64,000 bases of DNA from Hedera helix (taxonomy: Eukaryota > Streptophyta > Magnoliopsida > Apiales > Araliaceae): NCBI GenBank assembly GCA_947179155.2, contig OX359264.1:44491202-44555201 (forward strand), in the 5' to 3' direction. Both the position numbers and the translations under genes were made by a program. A model generated the notes under the pieces. The model saw nothing but the letters and a program-made list of their open reading frames with translations. It was not told the DNA's origin and ran no database searches. Shown piece after piece: positions 1 through 10,592 of this stretch (position 1 is its first letter; each line of letters begins with the position of its first letter).

Positions 1-1638
1 AAATCTTTAACATAATCTATGTGTTATGTCATTTTCACATATGTTTGATTTCGTGTTTCGGTTCAAGTAATTAACCTTAACACTTATTAAAATTGAAAAG
101 TTATTTAAAAGTTAAATCCTAAAAACCTAATTTTAGGGTTTAAAAAACTCAAATTAGGGTTTGGTTAAACTTAGAAAAGGTTAAACTCTAAACCTTAAAC
201 CTAAAAACCCTAAGGGTTCAACCCTAAACCCTAGAAAGTTACTATTTATATATATGCGTATAATACAAAAATTATACGGATAGAATACGAGAATAATAAA
301 AAAAATTATACGATATAAATATGAAAAGTCAATCGATGAATAGTGAAAGTCAAAAATAGTTGATATTAACTTTTGTAGAGATTTTGAGGGCATTTATGTC
401 ATTATGAAAGTATGCAATACTTACAAAATTTGCAAGTATGCATTTTGGTTAGTAAATTTGGAAGCAAAGTTGTACTTGGCTTCCTTTGGCGTGTTGTCAA
501 GTTTAGCTTGGTGAGATGTGGCTTTATGTAAGCCAAGCATGGCTAATGAGATTTGTTAATCACCAATTAAGTCACTAAGTAAGGATTAATTACAATTAGG
601 TAAATTCCTTAAGCATGTAAGTAAGATTACCAATAAACTAATTAAGGTTAATTAAGGTTAAGTGCAATTAGCATTAATTGAGTTGGTGATTCACCATGGT
701 GACTAACCATGGTGACTTGCCAAAATGATGATGAGTTGGTGATTCACCATAGTGACTAATCATGGTGACTTGCCAATGTGATGATGAGTTAAACCTAATG
801 ACCCTAATGCCATAACTTTGAAAGTTCTATAAATAGGAGCATTCACTCTTCATTATTCTCTACCATTTCATAAGCAATTTAAGAGAAAATAAGCTATAAT
901 TATATTTTAAGAGAAGTTTTAAGAAATGAAGCATAGAAGCCTTGCACAATTGTTGTTAAAGCTTACACTTCGAGAGGTAAATCAATGGTTGTTATTATGT
1001 TCGTTTATTTTTTAGTTTAAAAGCTTAAGAACGCGAGTCGTAGCCATGTACGATTGTCGTTCTCTGTATTCTTCATATGTTTTTGAGCATTTATTCATTT
1101 TGTAGTAGTTATAATGTCAAATTTTATTTCATAGTTTAAAGCTCAAGAGTGTATGTCGTAACCATGTACAATAGTTGTTCTCACGGATGGGTATGTTTTG
1201 TACGGAAAAAGAATTTTGCACTGGACAAAGTTACAAACATTTATCGCGGATAAAAATACAAACATTTATCACATACGGATGAAGATACAAACATTCATTA
1301 CGATATTCTCTGTTTCCAAGAACCTTCCTAATGATTTAATATTGTGAATCTTAGAATATATAAAGTTATAGAATATTTAAATCTTAAGGTTAAAATTGGA
1401 CTGTTATATATGGTGTTATCCATTTATACGGATGAACTACAAGTTGATACTTGTATAAATAAAGAGACCGAGATCAAGTTAAGATCCAGGGATTAAGTTA
1501 CGAATTTTTTTAATGTATAGTCTAAAATAGACTAATTCAACCAATATGATTATGGGACCATTGGTTAAGTTGGTAAATATTTGAAGTTTAACGCACAAGG
1601 TCCGTCGTAGCTAATGCGGAGATTTTGGGGGCGTTACA
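1..1638 (+). mobile_element. LTR of a Ty3/gypsy-type retrotransposon (family B), cut by window start
   Basis: This is the downstream part of a long terminal repeat. It ends in a canonical TTACA at 1638 and matches 26924-28549 almost base for base, so it is the same LTR in the other copy of a segmental duplication. It carries telo-box-like AAACCCTA runs (about 130-235) and a TATAAATA box at 828-835. It then ends with the family-B tail also seen at 13200-13621, 19560-20011 and 59400-59905. The first ~260 bases of the LTR lie outside the window. There is no coding potential; the short open frame at 181-393 is chance. Confidence 0.8.
828..835 (+). promoter_or_regulatory. TATA box inside family-B LTR
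   Basis: TATAAATA followed by a CT-rich stretch and a GA-rich leader is the expected U3/R boundary of the LTR. The same box sits at the equivalent place in the other LTRs, at 27739, 11524, 57755 and, in family D, 61332. Confidence 0.6.
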
Positions 1639-2270
1639 TAAACTATGGAAACTAGTATGCTATGCAATCTCATTTATGTACAAACCAGCAAGACGCTCAA
1701 GTGAAAAGTTTTCTTGTATAGGTAAGAAATGAGTGAATTTGTTCAATTTATCTACAATGACCCAAATTGCATCTAAACCTTACGAAACTTTGGAAAGACC
1801 CGTCACGAAATCCATAGTGATGTGTTCCCACTTCCATTCTGGAACTTCGAGTGGTTGCAATGGACCCTTAGGCCCTTGATGTTCTGCCTTGACACGTTGA
1901 CAAGTTAAGCACTTTGAGATAAACTCTGCAATCTCCTTCTTCATATTGTTCCACCAAAATGTATCTCGAAGATCACGATACATTTTGATATTTCTCGGGT
2001 GGATTGCAAATTGCGTGTTGTGTGCTTCCTTCATTATTTTATGCTTAAATTTAGAGTCGTTAGGAATATAGTGGCGAGAGTTAACTCGAAATATTCATTT
2101 CTCGTTGATTCTTATTTCCGGAATAATACTTTTTTGAAATTGTCCTTTGTATTTGCTTTTCAAAATCATTTGTCAATTTGTTCTTTTTTCACAAAGTCAT
2201 TTCAATTTTATATTAAATGTTTTGGAAATCATTTTAATATTTTAAAATTTATTGATTAAAATCATTTTAG
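1639..2270 (-). pseudogene. Ty3/gypsy (chromovirus-like) integrase fragment
   Basis: Reading the minus strand, the frame from about 2150 down to 1660 gives the N-terminal zinc-binding part of a retroviral-type integrase: a His-His pair, a tryptophan pair and CxxC in KCLTCQRVK. The PEWKWEHITMDF segment follows at the start of the catalytic core, and a second core stretch, DAIWVIVDKLNKF, continues past a stop. In the element this enzyme would insert the cDNA copy into the chromosome. At least two in-frame stops interrupt it, one upstream of the IPND motif and one after GLSKVS. It is cut off at 1639 where a family-B LTR begins, so it is dead. The longest open piece is 1780-2034. It resembles Tekay/Del-type elements, but the lineage is inferred by eye. 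Confidence 0.85.
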
Positions 2271-4560
2271 CATGGCAAAAGACAAAATCAATTAATTTTC
2301 GGTCTTAAGTGGGCTTTGTTGGGCAGTAAAGCCATTTTATCATAGGTGCTCATAAAAAATTAATACAAGCCATTTAATCTATTAATTCCATTATTTGGAC
2401 CCTAAAACTAGTATATTGGGTATGTTAACCATCTAATGCTCATTTTAGGTCCTTGCTATTACAAGTTCTCTACATTATTATAACTTTTACATTTCAATTC
2501 CAATTCCAATTCCAATTCCAGTCCATCATTGAATTTAAACTTTAATCCTATAGAAATAAGTGAAAAGTTTCAAATTCAATCCTAGGCTCACGTCATCAGC
2601 AATTCAAATTCACATCATTTACAGCAATCATTCAAACCAAAATGAACGATAACACTATTCAGGCTACTAACACATTTGATTTTAACTACAACATTCCACA
2701 AACAGAGATCTACCAATAATCAATCAAATAAACTATAAGATCCATAAGATGGGAGATTCAAACCACCACAATTAATTTACTATATGATTTCATAATTTAT
2801 ATTTAATTAATTTATACAAAAAAATGTTCACAAAATTATCAAATTGTGTTCCAATAAGAAGGTATATTCATAAATATTAAAAAATTATTTAAAACACCTC
2901 TTAAGGATAAAATGGAAATATACAATCATTCAGATGTTTTAAAACAGATTTATCGTCAAACAACTTTTTACATTTACTATTCAGTGGCTCTGCTGTATTG
3001 ATCTCATTTAGTATACCTAACTTTTTAGAACTTTTCATTTAATTTTATCAAACATCACATTAGTTTTAAATGTGAATTTCCTTACATATTGCCTATTGGT
3101 GTCATAACTAAATTAAAATTCATTAGAAGTTGAACTCTTATCAAATTATGATGTTTAATTATATTAATATTGTAAACTAAGTTGAATAATAAAAATATAT
3201 CCTTACTAAATTAGTGATAAAATAAATTAAAATCCATTAAAACTTGAATTTCAAAATTCTAATCAAATTGTTATTCAAGCAAATTCTTTATTTAAATCCC
3301 CAAAATAATTAAATTATACTATATAATTTCATTATTTTACCCAAATAACAATTTAATAGCAATAATTATCTTCTTAGAGTCCTACCTCTTTACACTTCAT
3401 TAAATTGATTATATTAATTCTGGACTGAATAAAGCTGCACTACATAGTTCAGTTAATTACTTTAGCAAAAATTTAGTATATAACACAATAAATTATTTTC
3501 TTAAAATCTTAACTGAATATATCTATATTACATTTAATAATTCTCAATAATTAATAAAAAGAAATCCCTTAACCTATCACGCAATTTAGTTGTATTAATA
3601 TTAGTCATGAATTTCATTATTGTTTCATTAATTGATTATCACACAATTTTTTATTTAATTGATTATCTTAGTATTAACATAATAAACATTTTTGCATGGA
3701 AATCGTGCTTCAGACGGGATTAGTGATCTTGTTTAAGTTATGATTAGATATCCACTTTTAATGGTGTATAATTTTGACTAAAAATAATAATTATTGTAAA
3801 CCTATACTATTACTATTTTAGTGTGAAAAATAATATATTTCAAGCTTATCATGTTCATTGATAGGCTATCAAGAGAAACTTCATTTGACCAAGGAAAGCA
3901 CCAAGTTTGACAACGAAAAAGTTTGGAACAATTAGACAAAACTTTCAAATCAGCAAACCTATACCCTAAAAAGAAAAGTTTTATTCTACAGGAATTTGGA
4001 ACAATTAGACAAAAATTATTTGATTTTTTTTATAATTTACATCTTATCTCTTATTAAAGCTAAGAAATTAAATAAATTGAGGTGGGTGATTTTGCTTTTC
4101 CATAAAACGTGACTCCGTTTAGGGTCAGAAGTAGTATAAAATAGAAAGATAAAGCCATAAAGGTATGAAGAACGTGAATGAATTTATTATTCTACTAAGA
4201 TCCATTCAGACCAAAGAAAAGAATGTTAAATTTCACCTAAACTAGAAAAAAAAAAAAAAATATTGCGGCTGCTGGATTAACAATTTATAAAATGTATAAT
4301 AATTTAATAGTAAATGTCTTGGTTACTAATTTAATGAGTTTCAAATTAATTTTTTATATTTTTTAGTAATACACCGTTTGTTTAAATTTAATATTATAAT
4401 TCTATTATCATGTTACCATTTTAAAACTTAACACTTATTATCCTCAAGGGTAAATTCAACTGAATTCAATTCAATTACAAAGTCTTTTATTTCTATCTAG
4501 TAGGCCCAAAATAAATAATGTAAGGCAAAAGAGAAAAGAAAGACGAACATAAAAGATATA
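2271..4560. other. AT-rich intergenic DNA, no gene seen
   Basis: No open frame or domain was recognised. The start (2271-2474) may still belong to the degraded retroelement. A short CAATTC repeat lies at 2491-2520. The stretch holds two empty sites for insertions present in the other copy: the Helitron target between 2474 and 2475, and the LTR-element target TTAGA at 3744-3748. The rest is near-identical to 32495-33765 plus 45175-45982. Confidence 0.7.
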
Positions 4561-4820
4561 CTCATTCCATTCTAAATTATATGACCACTACTGACTTTTT
4601 AAAAATCAGTTTGAGATATTTTTAAATTTAAAATTGATATGATTCATTTAAGTTTTTAAAATAATAAATGTTATAACTAGTATAACTTTTTAGGTAGTTT
4701 ATAATATATATAATTGTCTTGACATAAATTGAATGAATTTATCTCAAGTTTGAATTTAAAAATATTTGAAATTGACTTTTCAAAAGTCAACATAGATTTT
4801 ATAATTTGGAACATAAGGAG
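4561..4820. mobile_element. Stowaway-type MITE (Tc1/mariner)
   Basis: A 260-bp non-coding element flanked by TA on each side. Its ends are imperfect terminal inverted repeats: CTCATTCCATTCTAAATTAT on the left and, on the opposite strand of the right end, CTCCTTATGTTCCAAATTAT. The TA target duplication and the CTCC-type terminus fit Stowaway MITEs, which are moved by mariner transposases encoded elsewhere. The same insertion is at 45983-46242, so it predates the segmental duplication. Confidence 0.7.
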
Positions 4821-4822
4821 TA

Positions 4823-6408
4823 CGACATAAGCTTCATTTTTAATTTTATTTTTTTCGTTAAAATCAATGTATACTAATAACAATAATATTATTAGGATAT
4901 TAATGTTACTAATAACATTAATTATAAATTAATATCTAAAAGTAATATTTTTTTTATATTTGGCTAAGTAAGCAATATCATGTTGAAGATAATTACAAAT
5001 AAATAATTACTAACAATTTATTAGTAATATTGCTAGTAACTAATAAGTTGTGCATTACATGTTGTCTTCTACAAATTATTGGTATTATTGGTAATATTAC
5101 TAATAACTGTAAATTAATCCTCAAACAAATTTGCATTACATGTTGCCTTCTAAAAAAAGATAAGGCTCAATCCATGCATTTATGTGTTTTTTCTGTGTGT
5201 GCACGCGCAATACAATAATACAAATCAACTATATAATTAAAAGTGTAAAAGTATTATCCAAATTTATAAGAATTAAATACTATCCAAATTAATAGAGCAT
5301 TCAAAAGAAACTCAAACCAATTAGGAAAAAAGGAAGTAGATTTTATATTTATATTTTTAATAGGAAGAAGAACTTATAAGAGAGTTTTTATTTTTGGTAC
5401 TACTAATTTTATTGCAAGTTGCTTTTATCAAAAATTTATGTAAGATAATATACCTTTAACAAATTTTAGGTAGGATAATTTTATTAAGATATTAAAATAA
5501 CAAAAATATCTATTAACAAATTACGTGATGTAATGATATTAATTAACATTAGTCTTGAAATTCATTATTAAAATATTATTCTGACTAAATTAAATTCAAT
5601 AATTTTTTTATCAAATCATATGATTAATTGTATTAATAATATTTGAGAATTTTTTTATACACAAATAACTATAAAATTTAGTTGAAAATTATAGAGGGAT
5701 TCATTTATAATTAATTGTCATAACTAAATTAAAATTTATTAAAACTTGAGTTTCAAATTTCTATTCTAGTTAGAATTTTAGGAAAATTTAATCAATATAA
5801 ATACTAATATAGAATTCCATTACATACTTAAATAAAATACAAATAATTACTTGTTAATAATCATAACTAAATAAATCTAGACTTTATTCAAATATTTAAC
5901 TTGATAATTGATTGAAGGAACCTACAAAATAGAATTCAATAATTTATTATTTAAGTAAATATTTAATAATTGTAATTATCTATTTAAAATTCAAAATTCT
6001 TATTAAATATTTATCTTATATTTCATTAATACATAATAACCCATTATATATGTTTTGTTTATTCTTCACACAGGATTGATTAACTTGTATATAATTCAGT
6101 TACAAACTTAAATAAAATAAAATAATTATTTTCTCATAATTATAACTAAATAAATCTACACTTCATTCAAATGTTTAGTTTATTAATTGATCAAATAAAC
6201 TTATAATATATAATTCAATTATTTATTATTTAAAGATATATTTAATGATTTTATAACTACAACCATCTTCTGAAAATCCTAAGTAAATACTTACCCTACA
6301 TTTAATTGAGTATCTTAATAATTAACATAATAAATTATTATTGTGTCCCTTGTACTTTATACGAGATTGATGAGCTTGTTATATTTTATTAAATAAAAGA
6401 ATATAAAA
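4823..6408. other. AT-rich intergenic DNA, no gene seen
   Basis: Low-complexity AT-rich sequence with no recognisable coding region. Short frames at 5030-5218 and similar are chance and have no domain. The same block recurs at 46245-47830 with scattered differences. Confidence 0.6.
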
Positions 6409-6702
6409 CACTACAAGAAAAAAACTTATTTACGATGAAATTTATTTTTGAGGGAATAAATTCTGTCGAAAATAAGTTTTTTCTGTCGGAGAGCGGAATT
6501 CCGTCGTAAAAAGTGCTATATAGAAGAAAAAAATAGGCTTATTCCGACATAAAATAAGCCTATTTTTGACAGACTTATTCCCAACGTGATTATTTATGAC
6601 CGAATTTTTGACGAAAAATTCTGTCGAAAATAACTTATTTCTGAAGGAATAAGCTTATTTCCAAAGAAAAATGCCGTCGAAAATAATTTTTTTTTAATAG
6701 TG
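6409..6702. mobile_element. Short non-autonomous CACTA (En/Spm) element
   Basis: A 294-bp element that starts CACTACAAGAAAAAA and ends in TAGTG, the inverse of CACTA. It is flanked by AAA on both sides, consistent with a 3-bp target duplication. Subterminal motifs such as CGTCGAAAATAA and CTGTCGAAAATAA recur in both orientations, as expected for transposase binding sites of CACTA elements. It has no coding capacity. The same insertion is at 47831-48124. It lies about 400 bp beyond the 3' end of the P450. Confidence 0.8.
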
Positions 6703-7102
6703 AAAAATACAATACTTAATATTCTTCTGAATACTAAGGAATAGAGTAAGAAGAAACCAATAAAAAACAAGAAAATAAACAAGACGTACTGATTGCTGAT
6801 CTGGTTGATTGATATAAAGAATATCAATGTGTGTGTGTTTTTTCCCCTCAATGTGTGCATAAGCAATACAATAATATAAATAATTTTTTATTAAATAAAT
6901 GAATGTGTAAAATACAATACTCAGACTAAATATCCTTCTGAACACCAAGAAATAAACTGTGCAGAAACCAATAATAAATAAATAAATAAGAAAGAAAGAA
7001 AGACTAGGGAGTGCCAATATCACTACCCTTATTTACTACAACGATTAAGTCATGCCTGTAAAAATGATGGGAATTGTGTGTTTTGTTTGTATAAAAGCTC
7101 GT
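6703..7102. other. 3' flank of P450 copy 1
   Basis: Presumed 3' untranslated and flanking DNA of the minus-strand P450. The part from about 6786 onward recurs at 48205-48524 and 49833-50157, so it belongs to the amplified unit. Short open frames here overlap the CACTA element and have no domain. Confidence 0.6.
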
Positions 7103-8713
7103 TCATATGCGGAGTTTAGGCACAAGAAGCAAGTGTTGGATTCGTGGAATTGTTAACCCTGATTTCTCAGTCATATCCAAGTCACCTGCTGAAATCCCTC
7201 TCGGCAGCTCCCAATCAAAGCAATGCAACAACTGACCCAACACCAATTGAATGTTGATCAAGCCTAACTGCATTCCAGGACACCCTCTCCTACCCGACCC
7301 AAATGGTAAGAGCTGGAAATCACGTCCTCGGAGGTCTATTTGGGTCCTAGAAAACCTCTCTGGAAGGAATTCTTCAACATCTTCAGACCACACGTTAGGA
7401 TCTCGTCCCAGAGCCCAAGCATTTACGATTACACGTGACTTCTTAGGTATGTAATACCCGTCGATCAGAGTATCCTCCCTAGACTCATGAGGACCCAATA
7501 ATGGTGCGATAGGGTGTAGCCTTAAACCTTCCTTAACCACCATATATAAGTACTCTAACTTTGGCAGATCAGTCTCCTCCACCATTCGATCAAGTCCTAC
7601 AATGGCATTTACCTCCTCTTGACACTTTTTCATCACCCTGGGATGCCTTATTAGTTCTGCCAATATCCATTCGATGGATGTATATGAAGTATCGATCGCC
7701 GCTGTGATAATGTCTACCATGCTAGATTTAATACTCGATCTGTCAATCACTTTCGCTAACTCGTGATGCGTACTAGTGGAATTTTTCATCAATGATAGCA
7801 TTTCATCAACAAAGTCGGTATTTTTCTTCTGAAGTCCATCAGTTGCGTTTTGTTCATGCTCATCAATAATTAGCTCCAACATTTTGTCAAGTTTCTTGCC
7901 GGCTTCCTTAAAGCTTCGACCCAATCCCTATATAGAGGAAATATATATTGAGATGCATGTTTTGTGAGTAGTAATTAAAATGTTAAAAGTATATATAAAC
8001 AAAATTAATTTTGTCTAAAGATAGAGGCATTAATTAATTACCTGAAGATCAAGTGGCCCTAGAAAAGGCACAAAGTCTGCGAGATTAAACTTGCCTGCCA
8101 AAATGAAAGCCTCGTTCATAATACCCTTGAGATCAAACCTATCGTCTTTGCTTCGTCCCAAAAGCAACCTATAAGTCATGTTCTCAATAAGATCAGCCAC
8201 CTTTGCACTAATATCCACCACCTCATTTTTAGCGGCAGCATCCTTAAGCTCCTTCACCAATAACCCAAGCTCCTCCTTTCTCATCCCAACAAAAGAATTA
8301 ATCTTTGAAGGAGCAAGAAGCTCTTGTACAACGAACTTTCTTACGTTGCGCCAATAAGGACCGTCGGTGAATGTGATGCCCTTATTACCATAGGACATAT
8401 ATTCGGCGGCCTGAAACTTGGGGCGGTTAGCAAAATGAATGTCATGAGTCTTGAGAAAAAGCTCGGCAGCCTGAGGGGAGGAGACTACGATAGTTGGGAC
8501 CGAACCTAAACGCATGGACATGATAGGACCGTACTTGTTGGCTAACTCGTGGAGGGTGCGGTGGGGGAGGCTACCTAACATTGGGAGGCTACCGATAATT
8601 GGTAAGCCTCGAGGACCTGGTGGTAGTTTACGGTGGCGTTTTGAAGTTGTGATATTTAACCACCAGAGTGCACCAAGGAGAAGGAAGACAAGAGGTAACG
8701 CCCATGTAAACAT
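7103..8713 (-). CDS. Cytochrome P450 (CYP71 clan, CYP736A-like), copy 1
   Basis: Haem monooxygenase of the plant A-type class, which uses O2 and electrons from P450 reductase at the ER surface; its substrate cannot be told. Exon 1 is 8713-8042 (224 codons). The intron is 8041-7928 (GTAA...TATAG, 114 bp, phase 0). Exon 2 is 7927-7103 including TGA. The product is 498 residues, normal for the family. Visible elements are an N-terminal membrane anchor (about 4-20), PPGPRGLP hinge (31-38), C-helix WRNVRK (121-126), I-helix oxygen-binding AAIDTS (300-305), ExxR as EGLR (357-360), PERF (413-416) and haem loop FGSGRRGCPG (433-442) with Cys440 as ligand. The ATG at 8713 is chosen because it directly precedes the anchor. 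The C-terminal half reads like CYP736A proteins; the subfamily is inferred from memory. It differs from the second copy at S293, I379, R418, I421 and G455. There are no frameshifts, so it is likely functional. Confidence 0.93.
7928..8041 (-). other. Intron of P450 copy 1
   Basis: A 114-bp AT-rich intron between codons 224 (Gln) and 225 (Gly). On the minus strand the donor is CAG|GTAATTAA and the acceptor CTATATAG|GGATTG. Joining the exons gives the continuous DLQ-GLGRSF segment usual at this conserved phase-0 position of A-type P450 genes. The reading frame through the donor hits a stop after three codons, which supports splicing. Confidence 0.9.
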
Positions 8714-8781
8714 CTCGGTTCTTAGTAAATGTGTTTGTTAACTGCAGATATGATGTGTTATTTACACAATTTAGATCTGGT

Positions 8782-8790
8782 CTTTAAATA
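8782..8790 (-). promoter_or_regulatory. Probable TATA box of P450 copy 1
   Basis: On the minus strand this reads TATTTAAAG, with 68 bp between it and the ATG at 8713. It is the closest TATA-like element upstream of the gene. The second copy has the same box only 45 bp from its ATG because of a 23-bp deletion. Confidence 0.5.
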
Positions 8791-9770
8791 GAAAATCCCC
8801 CATGCAAAGTTTTGTACAACTACAGCCTACAGCTACTATATCATGCTACTTAGAAGGTTCCTCTATAATTTTTTATTTTTCTTTAGGACATGTGGCGAGA
8901 GAATGTTCCTGAGTTAGGACCATATATATATAAATATATTATGCCCCTCTCCGTACATCTTTCCTTGCTTTTCGAGTTTTTTGACCGGTTGTCTGGATAT
9001 TTATTTTTTATTTTATTTAAGATAGCCCCCTAAGAGCGAATTGTGGTCATTCATGGAGGCCATTCATGTTCCGCTCAATATTGAATATGCATGTACCCTA
9101 AACTTAGTTCTTTATATATTGTGGTTAAGAAGTGTACAAATTTGATCGGCAATAACGAACTCTTTATTTTTTTTTATTTTTCAACACAAACCTCGTACTA
9201 GGGGTGGGGGCACAAATTTTATTGAGAGGAAACACCTTTATAACTGAATAAAAATTTGAAATAATAAATTATTCTTAATTTTGATTAGGGAAAAGGAGTT
9301 ATGGGTAATATATGCAAATATTAATGATTCATGATCTCTATTTCATATTTATCACTAAATATAATGAGGAGTTAGTTTAATAGTAATGACAGAATGAAAT
9401 TATGATAACAAAATTGAAAATATTGAGTCATACTACTAACTTTAAAAAGAACAATCTTTTTCGAAACAAAAAAAAATAAAATTACATTCACAGACGAGAC
9501 GATTTTATTGTCAAACTGAGGAAATAATTAAATCCTCCAAATATAAACTTGAAAAATAGTACTTGTTCGGTTTCTCTTTATAAGATCATTTTTTGCTTTT
9601 GAAATTCGATTCTAGACATTTTTAAACGGACAAGTATGCATACACACAAACCAAACACAACATTATCCTCATCCTTAAAAAGCGTGTTTTCAATAGCTTG
9701 AGGGCCATTATTGTAAATATGCAAAATTGGCAGGCTGGGCACATGGCGCGAAGTAGCTGGGTAGCATCAG
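8791..9770. other. Upstream region of P450 copy 1
   Basis: Presumed promoter DNA of the minus-strand P450, with no gene inside it. It is conserved almost unchanged at 51823-52801, with a few substitutions and length changes in homopolymers. The open frame at 9698-9898 runs into the repeat unit and has no recognisable domain. Confidence 0.5.
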
Positions 9771-10523
9771 ATGGGCGTGCATGGCACAGATATGGTAGGA
9801 TTTCAGCAGTCTGGCCACACGGTGTCGTTTGGCCAAAGAAGGGTCAACAAATAAGTACAAACGCGCAATGCGTTGGCTTGGTTTGGTTCAGTGGCTAAGC
9901 GTCGTGCGCGGGCGCATGAAGCTTGGTAATGGATTTATTTTGCAGCTTGTTCCTGCACGTCGGTCTCGCTATGTCCTTTATTATTCCAACAACAGATTTT
10001 TGCCTCGGTGTATACGTGGGTCTGAACAAATATTTAAAAACGATTGGAAATTAATAAGCCATTAGCAAATATTGGAAAAGAAAAAAAGTATTGGAATTTT
10101 ATTATAGTAGGTAGGATATTGTGTATTACATTTTTATTAGTGTTCTAATTCCTATTAGGGTTTGGAAAATTAAAATTTCTATTAGGGTTAGGAAAGTTGT
10201 ACTCCTCCGAATATTGTACTATAGGGTAGAAATAATAACTTTTTGTTAGGCTGCCGTTAGAACTTAAGTATGTGGATCTAGTGCAAATCACAATCAACAC
10301 CAATGGAGGCGGAGGATTGAAGAAGCGGCTGGAACTCAGATTTGGGGATTTGACTCTTTTTCTTTACTTTTGTTTTTCATGGATGTTGATTAATATTTGG
10401 AAAAAGTTTGATTTATTTGTTATGAATTAAACTTTCAATTATCATTTTATTATTCTATAATTTATTAGTTTATTTGTCAATTGTAGTTTAAATAAAATTG
10501 GTTTGATATAAATTAGTATTTGA
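9771..10523 (+). repeat. 0.75-kb direct repeat, unit 1
   Basis: The first of two diverged direct repeats; unit 2 is 10524-10592 plus 13622-14310. It contains a GC-rich start with a palindromic box (GGCCACACGGTGTCGTTTGG, about 9813-9832) and then AT-rich DNA. It probably derives from the LTR of an old retroelement, since a degenerate primer-binding site follows unit 2. The corresponding place in the second segmental copy (52802-53554) holds only one unit. Confidence 0.7.
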
Positions 10524-10592
10524 ATGGGTGTGCATGGCACGGATATGGTAGGATTTCAGCAGCCTAGCCACACAGTGCCGTTTGGCCAACAA

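Noticed and set aside
120..240. Telomere-like CCCTAAA runs as a possible interstitial telomere
   Set aside because: The units are degenerate and recur at the same place in several LTR copies, so they are LTR sequence, not a telomere relic.
181..393. 70-residue minus-strand open frame
   Set aside because: Lies inside a non-coding LTR, has low complexity, and no domain or equivalent is kept as a frame in the related LTRs.
1999..2259. 86-residue plus-strand open frame, repeated at 28910-29170
   Set aside because: Antisense shadow of the integrase fragment; its duplication only reflects the segmental duplication.
6594..7023. Hydrophobic minus-strand frames of 90 and 109 residues
   Set aside because: They span the CACTA end and AT-rich 3' flank; the lengths differ between copies through small indels, which argues against selection on the protein.
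8514..8741. Plus-strand open frames opposite the P450 exons (8324-8509, 8514-8741, 7251-7454 and the copy-2 equivalents)
   Set aside because: Antisense shadows of well-supported P450 coding sequence.
9698..10065. Trp/Arg-rich plus-strand frames, repeated at 13655 and 52729
   Set aside because: Part of the 0.75-kb repeat. The frames shift between units and there is no known domain. A tRNA-like SINE head was considered (TGGTTCAGTGGCTAAGC), but no matching B box was found.
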